Assembly (NCBI GenBank): GCA_041493205.1
Contig: JBGPYM010000038.1
Coordinates: forward strand, 1 to 16,611
Reading direction: 5' to 3'
Source: JBGPYM01 sp041493205
GTDB taxonomy: Bacteria > Bacteroidota > Ignavibacteria > UBA10030 > UBA6906
Length of the DNA: 16,611 nt
Below, piece by piece: positions 1 to 6,877 of the stretch. Under the pieces are notes generated by a model. That model searched no databases and was not told the origin of the DNA. It worked only from the letters and a program-made list of their open reading frames with translations. The translations under genes were made by a program, and so were the position numbers. Positions within the stretch are counted from its first letter, which is position 1. The number at the start of each line of letters is the position of its first letter.

Positions 1-2246
1 CAATGCAGGACGCGACGGCCCAGATGGCGCTCCTGCAATTCATGTCGGCCGGCATCCCCCGGGTTGCCGTGCCGAGCACCGTGCACTGCGACCATCTGAT
101 TCAGGCGCAGGCGGGTGCGCGTGAGGACCTGGGACAGGCCCTGACGGAAAACAAGGAGGTCTATGATTTTCTTGCAGGCGTCTCGACAAAACATGGCATC
201 GGGTTCTGGAGGCCGGGATCGGGGATCATCCATCAGGTGGTGCTCGAAAATTACGCATTCCCTGGCGGGATGATGATCGGCACCGACTCCCACACCCCGA
301 ACGCAGGGGGACTCGGGATGATCGCCATTGGCGTCGGAGGAGCGGACGCCGTCGACGTGATGGCGGGAATGCCGTGGGAACTCAAATTCCCCCGTATTAT
401 CGGTGTGCGCCTGACCGGCACGCTGAACGGATGGACATCGGCAAAGGATGTCATCCTGAAGGTGGCGGGGATCCTCACCGTCAAGGGGGGAACGGGCGCG
501 ATTGTTGAATATTTCGGCGACGGGACGAAGTCTATCTCCGCGACCGGAAAAGGGACCATCTGCAACATGGGGGCCGAGGTCGGCGCAACCTCGTCGATCT
601 TCCCGTACGACGCCCGGATGGCGGCATATCTCAAAGCGACCGGGCGGGCAAAAGTCGCGGCCCTCGCAGAAGCGGTGGCTCCCTGCCTGCGGCCCGACCC
701 GGAAGTGGCGGTAGCACCGGAAAAATTCTACGATCAGGTCATCGACATCAATCTGTCCGAGCTGGAACCGATGATCAACGGGCCCTTCTCTCCGGATAAG
801 GCCTGGAAACTTTCGGAGTTCGCCGGGGCTGTCCGTCAGAACAACTACCCCGAGGAGCTCCGCGTTGCCCTGATCGGAAGCTGCACCAATTCAAGCTATG
901 AGGATATCGAGCGCGCCACGAGCATCGCCCGCCAGGCGCTCGCCGCCGGTGTGAAGGTGAAGTCGGAATTCACGATTACCCCCGGTTCGGAACAGGTGCG
1001 GGCAACCATCGAACGCGACGGCCATTTGAAGACTCTCACGGACGTGGGAGGGAAGGTCCTGGCGAATGCCTGCGGCCCCTGCATCGGACAGTGGAAGCGG
1101 CACGACGTCAGCAAGGGGGACAAGAATTCCATTATCACCTCGTTCAACCGGAATTTTGCCGGACGCAACGACGCCAACCCCGATACGCATGCGTTTGTTG
1201 CCAGCCCGGAAATCGTGACTGCGTTCGCGCTCGCCGGGAGACTCACGTTCAACCCCATGACCGATGCGCTGAACACCTCCGCAGGAAAATCTGTCCGGCT
1301 CGACCCTCCCGGGGGCGATGAACTTCCGCGGAAAGGTTTCATTCCGGGGGACCGCGGGTATGTCGCGCCGGCAAAGGATGGCGCACGCGTCACGGTCGTC
1401 ATCAAGCCGGACAGCGACCGGCTTCAGCCGCTCACGCCGTTCCCTGCCTGGGATGGGAAGGACTTCGTCGATTTCCCCGTCCTCCTCAAGGCCCGGGGAA
1501 AGTGCACGACCGACCACATTTCTCCTGCGGGGAAATGGCTCCGGTTCCGCGGCCACCTCGACAACATTTCCAACAACCTGTTCATCGGTGTCGTCAATGC
1601 GTTTTCCGGCGAGACAGGGTCGGGCAGGAACGTGTTCACAGGGGGCAACGCCGAGTTCTCCGCCATCGCACGAGACTACAAGTCGCGCGGCATCGGCTGG
1701 ATCGCCGTAGGGGATGAGAACTACGGGGAGGGGTCGAGCAGGGAACACGCAGCTATGGAACCCCGCTGGCTGGGGGGGAGGGCAATCGTCGCAAAGAGTT
1801 TTGCGCGGATTCATGAGACCAATCTCAAGAAGCAGGGAATGCTTCCGGTGACTTTTGCGGACCCCGCAGATTACGACAAGGTCCGGAAAGACGACCGCGT
1901 GTCGGTCACGGGGCTTACCACCTTCGCTCCCGGCACCCCCCTGCGCCTGATCCTCAAGCATGCCGACGGATCGGTGGATGAGTGTCTCCTCAATCATTCG
2001 TTCAATGTACCTCAGATCGAATGGTTCAGGGCGGGCAGCGCGCTGAATCTCATTGCGGCGGAGCGCATGAAGAAAGCACCCTCGGCAGTCCGGACCGCCG
2101 TCGGCCGGAAACGGAAGGCGGTTCCCAGGCGCGCAGTCCTGGCCCGCAAGGCGAAACCCCGTCTCCGGGCCAAGAAACGATCGCCCGCCGCCGGGCGTCC
2201 GCGGCGATCGAAATCGACCCGACGGAACCCACGGCGGCGAAAATAG
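1..2246 (+). CDS. acn: Aconitate hydratase, mitochondrial type (5'-partial)
   Basis: Aconitase of the TCA cycle, isomerising citrate to isocitrate with a [4Fe-4S] cluster in the cytosol. The gene enters from the left edge. The frame is open from base 3, and the leading bases 'ca' fit the end of the Ala codon that precedes MQDATAQ in mitochondrial aconitases, so roughly 60-90 N-terminal residues are missing. Numbering from the first visible Met, the cluster ligands are C294 (GSCTNSS) and C357/C360 (ACGPCIGQW); their 63/66-residue spacing equals that of pig aconitase C358/C421/C424. The swivel-domain motif GSSREH is at 577-582, followed by SFARIHETN. The family body ends near residue 691 after IEWFRAGSALN. 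A further 56 residues (692-747) contain 25 Lys/Arg and no acidic residue, which is not usual for the family. A bacilliredoxin gene follows 57 bp downstream. Family identity is very secure; the tail's role is unknown. Confidence 0.97.
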   Translation, partial: MQDATAQMALLQFMSAGIPRVAVPSTVHCDHLIQAQAGAREDLGQALTENKEVYDFLAGVSTKHGIGFWRPGSGIIHQVVLENYAFPGGMMIGTDSHTPNAGGLGMIAIGVGGADAVDVMAGMPWELKFPRIIGVRLTGTLNGWTSAKDVILKVAGILTVKGGTGAIVEYFGDGTKSISATGKGTICNMGAEVGATSSIFPYDARMAAYLKATGRAKVAALAEAVAPCLRPDPEVAVAPEKFYDQVIDINLSELEPMINGPFSPDKAWKLSEFAGAVRQNNYPEELRVALIGSCTNSSYEDIERATSIARQALAAGVKVKSEFTITPGSEQVRATIERDGHLKTLTDVGGKVLANACGPCIGQWKRHDVSKGDKNSIITSFNRNFAGRNDANPDTHAFVASPEIVTAFALAGRLTFNPMTDALNTSAGKSVRLDPPGGDELPRKGFIPGDRGYVAPAKDGARVTVVIKPDSDRLQPLTPFPAWDGKDFVDFPVLLKARGKCTTDHISPAGKWLRFRGHLDNISNNLFIGVVNAFSGETGSGRNVFTGGNAEFSAIARDYKSRGIGWIAVGDENYGEGSSREHAAMEPRWLGGRAIVAKSFARIHETNLKKQGMLPVTFADPADYDKVRKDDRVSVTGLTTFAPGTPLRLILKHADGSVDECLLNHSFNVPQIEWFRAGSALNLIAAERMKKAPSAVRTAVGRKRKAVPRRAVLARKAKPRLRAKKRSPAAGRPRRSKSTRRNPRRRK

Positions 2247-2248
2247 GT

Positions 2249-2254
2249 TATACT
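2249..2254 (+). promoter_or_regulatory. Possible -10 element (TATACT) before the bacilliredoxin gene
   Basis: TATACT lies 3 bases after the aconitase stop codon and about 50 bases before the bacilliredoxin start. No good -35 hexamer is found 16-18 bases upstream; that position falls in the GC-rich tail codons of aconitase. The bacilliredoxin may have its own weak promoter or simply be read through from aconitase. Confidence 0.25.
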
Positions 2255-2303
2255 CTGAGAAGGACGGAAGTCCCGTTCATTTCCATACCGAGGAGAGAGC
2301 GAT

Positions 2304-2756
2304 ATGCAGTACGATCCGAGAGCGATCCAGCCGTTTCGCGATGAACTGACGCGCATGGGGTTCCGGGAGCTGCGGACCGTGACAGAGGTCGATGCCGCGG
2401 TGCAGAACACGCACGGAACCAACCTGGTGGTCATCAACTCCGTCTGCGGATGCGCGGCGGGCAAAGCACGCCCGGGCATCGCACTGGCCCTGAAGCAATC
2501 GCCCGTGCGGCCTGATGAGCTGACGACGGTATTCGCGGGCGGGGATATCGAGGCGACGGCACGGTTGCGGGAACTTCTGGGGAATATACCCCCCTCATCG
2601 CCGTCGATGGCCCTCTACAAGGCCGGGCAGCTCGTACACTTTATCCCGCGGTACCAGATTGAAAACCGCGATGCGTTCCAGATTGCTGCGCATCTGACCG
2701 AGGTGTTCAAGGAGTATTGCGGAAACCCGGTGAGCGAGCCGGGCCGGCCGGGGTGA
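2304..2756 (+). CDS. BrxA/BrxB-type bacilliredoxin (YphP/YqiW, DUF1094 family)
   Basis: A 150-residue cytosolic thiol-disulfide protein. The signature is the CGC active site at C48-G49-C50 within INSVCGCAAGKARPG. This is the hallmark of the YphP/YqiW family, whose Bacillus members remove bacillithiol from S-bacillithiolated proteins. The remainder (FAGGDIEAT, PPSSPSMALYK, LVHFIPRYQIE) also fits the family, and the length matches. The start is set by AGGAG at 2291-2295, 8 bases before the ATG. It follows aconitase on the same strand and ends just before a bidirectional terminator. Its presence suggests a bacillithiol-type low-molecular-weight thiol, but no biosynthesis gene (bshA/B/C) lies in the window. 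The family call is strong; activity on bacillithiol here is inference. Confidence 0.93.
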   Translation: MQYDPRAIQPFRDELTRMGFRELRTVTEVDAAVQNTHGTNLVVINSVCGCAAGKARPGIALALKQSPVRPDELTTVFAGGDIEATARLRELLGNIPPSSPSMALYKAGQLVHFIPRYQIENRDAFQIAAHLTEVFKEYCGNPVSEPGRPG

Positions 2757-2775
2757 GGATCAATGTGGCTTCAAC

Positions 2776-2803
2776 AAAAAAGGCGTCGGAAGACGCCTTT
2801 TTC
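2776..2803. terminator. Bidirectional Rho-independent terminator
   Basis: The stem GGCGTC (2782-2787) pairs with GACGCC (2792-2797) around a GGAA tetraloop. An A-run (2776-2781) and a T-run (2798-2802) flank it, so both strands read as hairpin plus U-tract. It lies between the bacilliredoxin stop (2756) and the zinc-ribbon gene stop (2824), which converge, so it should end both transcripts. Confidence 0.92.
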
Positions 2804-2823
2804 GTTTCAGAGCCTGGGGAGGG

Positions 2824-3012
2824 TTAACGCTTTGCCCGCTTTTTCTTTTCGATGAACACCTGCGCGTCGACGGGCGAGGTGCAGAGCGCGCATGTGAACT
2901 GTTTCGTGTATTCGTTGTAGTGCGGTTCCCCGACGTTATGGCAATTCGGGCAACGGACGGTCAACGGAGGTTCCGGTTTCGCTCTTGGCATAACGGTCTC
3001 AGCCTCGGACAT
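2824..3012 (-). CDS. Small zinc-ribbon protein, function unknown
   Basis: A 62-residue protein from ATG at 3012; a GTG at 3015 directly before it would add one Met. Two CxxC knuckles, CPNC and CALC, are separated by 16 residues (about C21/C24 and C41/C44), the pattern of a rubredoxin-like zinc ribbon binding one metal ion. The tail is basic (IEKKKRAKR). No signal peptide or membrane segment is seen. It lies 47 bp downstream of the redoxin gene on the same strand and ends at the shared terminator. The upstream gap is AT-rich with a TATATT (3025-3030, minus strand), but neither a convincing -35 nor a Shine-Dalgarno is visible. The cysteine arrangement and tight context make it a credible gene. 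Its role could be nucleic-acid or protein binding; nothing narrows it further. Confidence 0.72.
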   Translation of the reverse strand: MSEAETVMPRAKPEPPLTVRCPNCHNVGEPHYNEYTKQFTCALCTSPVDAQVFIEKKKRAKR

Positions 3013-3058
3013 CACACTGAGACCAATATAATCATTTGTTTGGAAAGTTGCTCACCCC

Positions 3059-3667
3059 TTACTTGTACTTCACGGAGCAGCCGTACGAGCGCGTGGTTTT
3101 GACTTCCACGGGCTTTCCCGCAGTGGCTTCCTGCAGGGCGGCTGTCACGTAATTGGTCGCCCGGGCAATGTCACCTTTGTCGGTCGTCGCCATGTTGTCG
3201 ATTCCCCCCGCATAGATGAGCGTTCCCTTCGGATCGATCACGAACATGTGCGGGGTCGTCTTGGCGTTGTACAGCTTCCCGACCGTTCCTTCAGGATCAA
3301 GGAGGTACGCTGTGGGGGAAGAGTGCTCCGTCGCAATCCTCTCTTTCAGTTCATCCCCCTCGAAGTATCCCTGCTTTCCGGGAGCCGACGAGCAGATGGA
3401 AAGCCACACGATGCCCCGGGCAGTCATGGTACGCTGGAGATCCTGCATCGCCCCGCTGCCGTAATGCTTCCGCACAAACGGACAGTCGAAATTGACCCAC
3501 TCGAGGACGACGAACTTTCCCCTGAATTCATCCAGGGAGTGCATTCCGCCGTTTGCGTCCCTGAGCGTGAACGCGGGGGCGGGTGTGTCGACCGCCGCCG
3601 GCTCTGAAGCGGGGGCGGGGCGCGCGGCAAGCGCAGTGAACAGGATCAGGGCGTAACCCGTTCTCAT
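3059..3667 (-). CDS. Secreted redoxin / peroxiredoxin-like thiol protein
   Basis: A 202-residue thioredoxin-fold protein of the AhpC/TSA-redoxin superfamily, exported by a signal peptide. I start it at the ATG at 3667 rather than the longer frame to 3760. GGAGGAG (3674-3680) sits 6 bases before this ATG, and the first 20 residues form a signal peptide with a likely cut after APA. The active-site loop is NFDCPFVRKHYG with C62. It lacks the second Cys of a CxxC motif, so it is closer to PRX-like proteins than to TlpA. The cis-Pro loop is TTPHMFVID (P139). Other cysteines are C92 and C197 (YGCSVKY, near the C-terminus, possible resolving Cys). It lies 79 bp downstream of icd with no obvious terminator between them, so cotranscription is possible. 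The substrate, and peroxidase versus disulfide reductase activity, cannot be decided. Confidence 0.88.
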   Translation of the reverse strand: MRTGYALILFTALAARPAPASEPAAVDTPAPAFTLRDANGGMHSLDEFRGKFVVLEWVNFDCPFVRKHYGSGAMQDLQRTMTARGIVWLSICSSAPGKQGYFEGDELKERIATEHSSPTAYLLDPEGTVGKLYNAKTTPHMFVIDPKGTLIYAGGIDNMATTDKGDIARATNYVTAALQEATAGKPVEVKTTRSYGCSVKYK

Positions 3668-3673
3668 AGTATG

Positions 3674-3680
3674 CTCCTCC
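3674..3680 (-). promoter_or_regulatory. Shine-Dalgarno fixing the redoxin start
   Basis: On the minus strand this reads GGAGGAG, 6 bases before the ATG at 3667. It decides the start in favour of the form beginning with the signal peptide and against the 31-residue upstream extension. Confidence 0.85.
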
Positions 3681-3746
3681 GGAACAATGGACGATGGGAC
3701 GATACCTGTTAGAACGTCACCGGAATCGATTTGGTGCCCGGTCGGG

Positions 3747-5000
3747 CTACATGTTGGCAACGATGGCTTTCCCGAACTCGGAGCATTTCACTTCCCGGGC
3801 TCCGTCCATCAGTCGGGCAAAATCGTAGGTCACCACCTTGGCACGGATGGTCTTTTCGAGCGCAGCGATGATCGCGTCGGCGGCTTCGGTCCATCCCATA
3901 TACCGGAACATCATCTCGCCGCTCAGTATCACCGAACCCGGGTTCACCTTGTCCTGGCCCGCGTATTTCGGCGCGGTCCCGTGTGTGGCCTCGAAGACCG
4001 CGAACCCGGTCTCATAATTGATGTTGCCTCCCGGCGCAATGCCGATCCCGCCGACGGTAGCGGCAAGGGCATCGGAAATATAGTCGCCGTTCAGATTGAG
4101 CGTGGCAATCACGTCGTACTCTGCGGGCCTCGTGAGAATCTGCTGCAGGAACGCGTCGGCGATGACGTCTTTGATCAGGATTTTTCCGGCCGGAGGCGTA
4201 CCGCCGCACTCTTCCCAGGAGACGGTGTCCTTGGGGAACTCCCGCCGGGCCAGTTCGTACCCCCAGTCCCGGAACGCGCCCTCGGTGAATTTCATGATGT
4301 TCCCCTTGTGCACGAGGGTGACAGACTTCTTCCTGTTGTCGATTGCGTACCGGATGGCCGCCCGGATCAGCCGCTCGGACCCTTCCCGCGACACCGGCTT
4401 GATCCCGATGCTGGAGCTTCCGGGGAACCGGATTTTCGTGACTTTCATCTCGCCCTGGAGAAAATTCAGGACTTTCTCCACTTCCGGGGTGCCCGCCTTC
4501 CATTCGATGCCGGCATAGATGTCCTCGGTGTTTTCGCGGAAGATCACCATGTTCACCAGTTCCGGCCGCTTCACCGGGGAAGGGACGCCGGTAAAGTACT
4601 GGATGGGACGGAGGCAGACGTACAGGTCCAGCAACTGCCGCAGGGCGACATTGATGGAACGGATCCCGCCGCCGACCGGCGTCGTGAGCGGGCCCTTGAT
4701 CGCGACCACATAGTCGCGCACCGCAGCCAGGGTATCGTCATGGAGCCACGTGCCTTCCCCGTACACCTTGTTTGCCTTCTCGCCGGCATAGACCTCGAAC
4801 CAGACCACTTTCCTTTTCCCGGCGTACGACTTTTCCACTGAGGCATCGAACACCATCCTGGACGCATGCCAGATGTCGGGACCCGTACCGTCCCCCTCGA
4901 TAAACGGGATGATAGGCGTGTCAGGAACGGCGAGTTTTGTCCCCGTCAGGGTTATTTTCTTCCCCGTGGCCGGGGGGGTGAGTTTAACGTACGTCGGCAT
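3747..5000 (-). CDS. icd: NADP-dependent isocitrate dehydrogenase (E. coli Icd type)
   Basis: Oxidative decarboxylation of isocitrate to 2-oxoglutarate, producing NADPH; TCA cycle, cytosolic homodimer. It has 417 residues against 416 in E. coli and is collinear. The phosphorylatable serine loop GGIRSINVALRQ puts Ser at 115 (E. coli S113). The NADP determinants are K345, Y346 and V352 in HGTAPKYAGQDKVNP, and Y392 and R396 in TYDFARLMDG, equivalent to E. coli K344, Y345, V351, Y391 and R395. NADP specificity is therefore read directly. The C-terminus KCSEFGKAIVANM is typical. AAGGAGA (5005-5011, minus strand) lies 4 bases before the ATG. The HIT gene ends 33 bp upstream, so both probably share the promoter near 5533-5561. 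The phosphorylatable Ser is kept, but no aceK is in the window. Confidence 0.98.
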   Translation of the reverse strand: MPTYVKLTPPATGKKITLTGTKLAVPDTPIIPFIEGDGTGPDIWHASRMVFDASVEKSYAGKRKVVWFEVYAGEKANKVYGEGTWLHDDTLAAVRDYVVAIKGPLTTPVGGGIRSINVALRQLLDLYVCLRPIQYFTGVPSPVKRPELVNMVIFRENTEDIYAGIEWKAGTPEVEKVLNFLQGEMKVTKIRFPGSSSIGIKPVSREGSERLIRAAIRYAIDNRKKSVTLVHKGNIMKFTEGAFRDWGYELARREFPKDTVSWEECGGTPPAGKILIKDVIADAFLQQILTRPAEYDVIATLNLNGDYISDALAATVGGIGIAPGGNINYETGFAVFEATHGTAPKYAGQDKVNPGSVILSGEMMFRYMGWTEAADAIIAALEKTIRAKVVTYDFARLMDGAREVKCSEFGKAIVANM

Positions 5001-5033
5001 GCTGTCTCCTTTGTTGGCTGCTGTCGTCGGGGC

Positions 5034-5450
5034 CTAGCGTTGCGGGATGTGCTCGCGGATTCTGCGCGCATAATCCGCCATGGCGCCGTGTGTGTATGAT
5101 TTGAGCTGCAGGACGAACCGGATGTTGTCGTCAGGATAGCGCGGCGTGATGTGCATGTGGAAATGGAACACCGACTGTCCGGCAATGCGCCCGTTGTTCG
5201 AAAAAACGTTGAACCCCTCCAGCCCGAGGCTTTCGACAAGAGCACGCGCCACCAGCTGGGATGCATGCAACACATCATGAAGATCGCTTTCGGGGATCGA
5301 AAGAAAATCGGGGCAGTGCTTCTTGGGGATCACCAGGGCGTGGCCGTGGTGGATCGGATTGATGTCAAGGATGGAAATGACCCTCTCGTTTTCATAGAGG
5401 ATTTCGGCAGGAAGCGTATGCGTGATGATTTTACAGAAAATGCAGTCCAT
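5034..5450 (-). CDS. HIT-family nucleotide hydrolase
   Basis: A 138-residue histidine-triad protein of the Hint/PKCI-like branch, which hydrolyses AMP linked to amines or other purine-nucleotide conjugates. The triad is HFHMH (H96, H98, H100) followed by ITPRY. The N-terminal CIFCKI (C3, C6) is the zinc-binding pair found in many HIT proteins. NPIHHGHALVIPKKH and FNVFSNNG are further family blocks. I take the ATG at 5450: it starts exactly at the conserved MDCIFCKI, and AGGAA (5455-5459) lies 4 bases upstream. The frame remains open to an ATG at 5525, which would add 25 residues without similarity to the family. It is the first gene of the leftward unit ahead of icd (33-bp gap) and lies downstream of a good promoter. 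Confidence 0.95.
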   Translation of the reverse strand: MDCIFCKIITHTLPAEILYENERVISILDINPIHHGHALVIPKKHCPDFLSIPESDLHDVLHASQLVARALVESLGLEGFNVFSNNGRIAGQSVFHFHMHITPRYPDDNIRFVLQLKSYTHGAMADYARRIREHIPQR

Positions 5451-5532
5451 GGCATTCCTGCCCGGGTCAGCGGGCGTCTGGGGGCGCACGGTCGCGAGAG
5501 GCACTCCGCCGCGGCAATCCGGCATAAATCAA

Positions 5533-5561
5533 AACCTAGCAAAAACAGCGGCCAGAGTCAA
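5533..5561 (-). promoter_or_regulatory. Sigma-70-type promoter for the HIT-icd unit
   Basis: On the minus strand: TTGACT (5561-5556), a 17-base spacer, then TAGGTT (5538-5533), followed by TTG. The -10 also resembles the Bacteroidota -7 box (TAnnTTTG). The predicted start of transcription is near 5526, leaving a leader of about 75 bases before the HIT ATG at 5450. It drives HIT and icd and perhaps the redoxin. Confidence 0.68.
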
Positions 5562-5566
5562 GGTTA

Positions 5567-5595
5567 TTGCATTTCTGAGCCCCTTTTTCTATCTT
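5567..5595 (+). promoter_or_regulatory. Sigma-70-type promoter for the TPR gene
   Basis: TTGCAT (5567-5572), a 17-base spacer, then TATCTT (5590-5595) followed by GG, close to the Bacteroidota TAnnTTTG box. The predicted start of transcription is near 5602, about 40 bases before the TPR start. Its -35 lies only 5 bp from the -35 of the opposite promoter. Confidence 0.65.
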
Positions 5596-5640
5596 GGTGT
5601 GCTCTAACTTCTCTGCCACCACCCCCAATCAGGAGATGTC

Positions 5641-6810
5641 ATGAAACGCTTTGTCCCCCTCGTTCTTCTGTTCCTCGCGGCAGTCTATCTCTCCTCAACA
5701 GGTTTCCAGTGCGGCTCCGCCGAAACCACCAGCGCGAAGCTCTACATGCAGCAGAAGCAGTATGCGAAAGCGGAGGAGAGCCTCGTCAAGCAGCTTGCGA
5801 AAAACGACAAGGACGAGGAAGCCTGGTTCCTCCTCGGCCAGGTGCGCCTCGAGGTGAAAAATTACACAGGCATGAACGAAGCGTACACCCGCACACTTGC
5901 CCTGAGCGACGGCCATAAGGCGGAGATCAGCCGGAACCGGCTTGCGGTCTGGGCCATGCTGTACAATGAGGGGGTCAGCTACTACAACAGGGGACGTGAT
6001 TCTGCATCGAATTATGACAGGGCACTGGAGGATTTCAAGACCGCAACGAGCATGGTGCCGGACAGTGCCGGGACGTACTACGTGACTGCGCTCGCCCATT
6101 TTGCCAAGAAAAACCTTGTCGATGCACGCAAGTCGCTTGAGATTGCACTCCAGAAGAAGCCCGACTTTGAAGATGCCGCCCGCTTCCTGGGGCAGGTGCA
6201 CTACAATTTCGCGACCGAGAAGCTCGAGGCGAAAGACACCGCCGGGGCAATGGCTGAATACGTCAGCGCTTCCTCCGCATTTGAAGTCGCCTACAAGGCA
6301 AAGCCGGACAACCCGGATAATATTACGAACCTGATCGATGTGTACGAACGGACGAACCAGTCGGACAAAGCGGAGTCGCTCACCCATGACGCGGTGCAAC
6401 GGGATCCGAACAATAAACTTTTCCGCTATGCCTATGGCGTGTTTCTCCTCAAGAAGGAAAAGTATCCCGAGGCCGTCGAACAGTTCACCAAATCCCTGGG
6501 GCTTGATGCGAATTATTCCGATGCGAAGTACAACCTCGGCGTTGCGTATCTCAACTGGGGAGTGTCGATGAGGGCGGCAGGCGACAAGCGGCTGGAAGCC
6601 GACAAGAAGGCCACCCGCAGCGCGAAAGAAGAAGCGGCCTACAAGGAGAAATTCAAGCTCTCCCTGCCGTACCTGGAGGAGAGTGCGCAATCGCGTCCCG
6701 ATGATGCCGCACTCTGGACACAGCTCGGGAAGCTCTACGCGATTCTGAATTTGAAGGACAAATCGCAGGCGGCGTTTGAACGGTCGGACAAGCTGATGAA
6801 GGGCAAGTAA
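5641..6810 (+). CDS. Exported tetratricopeptide-repeat protein
   Basis: A 389-residue TPR scaffold protein. Residues 1-20 form a hydrophobic signal sequence. Cys24 (TGFQCGS) suggests lipoprotein attachment, but the -3 to -1 residues GFQ do not fit a normal lipobox, so a periplasmic or anchored form is undecided. Helical TPR-like units run through the rest, for example QKQYAKAEESLVKQLAKN, KKNLVDARKSLEIALQKKP, KEKYPEAVEQFTKSLGLD and the final NLKDKSQAAFERSDKL. A charged insert (about 313-345) separates the last units. AGGAGA at 5631-5636 precedes the ATG. It stands under its own promoter and ends at a strong terminator. Similar TPR proteins beginning with an 'SAKLY-QQK-Y-KAEE' block occur in Ignavibacteria (recollection of the family, not a search). 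The partner is unknown. Confidence 0.9.
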   Translation: MKRFVPLVLLFLAAVYLSSTGFQCGSAETTSAKLYMQQKQYAKAEESLVKQLAKNDKDEEAWFLLGQVRLEVKNYTGMNEAYTRTLALSDGHKAEISRNRLAVWAMLYNEGVSYYNRGRDSASNYDRALEDFKTATSMVPDSAGTYYVTALAHFAKKNLVDARKSLEIALQKKPDFEDAARFLGQVHYNFATEKLEAKDTAGAMAEYVSASSAFEVAYKAKPDNPDNITNLIDVYERTNQSDKAESLTHDAVQRDPNNKLFRYAYGVFLLKKEKYPEAVEQFTKSLGLDANYSDAKYNLGVAYLNWGVSMRAAGDKRLEADKKATRSAKEEAAYKEKFKLSLPYLEESAQSRPDDAALWTQLGKLYAILNLKDKSQAAFERSDKLMKGK

Positions 6811-6829
6811 CGATTTTCTGTCATCCATG

Positions 6830-6857
6830 GCCCCGCCGCATCCGGCGGGGCTTTTTT
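6830..6857 (+). terminator. Rho-independent terminator after the TPR gene
   Basis: GCCCCGCCG (6830-6838) pairs perfectly with CGGCGGGGC (6843-6851) around the loop CATC, followed by six T. Only 7 bases separate the T-run from the Shine-Dalgarno of the next gene, so the hairpin also lies in the leader of any transcript that enters DUF3467 from upstream. Confidence 0.93.
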
Positions 6858-6864
6858 ATTTCCG

Positions 6865-6872
6865 AGGAAGGA
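6865..6872 (+). promoter_or_regulatory. Shine-Dalgarno fixing the DUF3467 start
   Basis: AGGAAGGA, 5 bases before the ATG at 6878. It rules out the longer frame from 6827, whose first codons would lie inside the terminator hairpin. Confidence 0.85.
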
Positions 6873-6877
6873 CGACC

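Noticed and set aside
891..1997. Open frame of 368 codons on the minus strand inside aconitase
   Set aside because: It is antisense to a well-conserved gene, has no recognisable motif, and is explained by the high GC content at third codon positions.
3717..3746. GC-rich inverted repeat between icd and the redoxin as a terminator
   Set aside because: The stem is 4-5 bp with no T-run on the minus strand.
3687..4841. Open frame of 384 codons on the plus strand across icd
   Set aside because: Antisense shadow of a certain gene; composition rich in Arg, Gly, Asp and His, with no domain.
5695..6828. Open frame of 377 codons on the minus strand over the TPR gene
   Set aside because: Antisense shadow; the TPR protein on the other strand has a signal sequence, Shine-Dalgarno, promoter and repeats.
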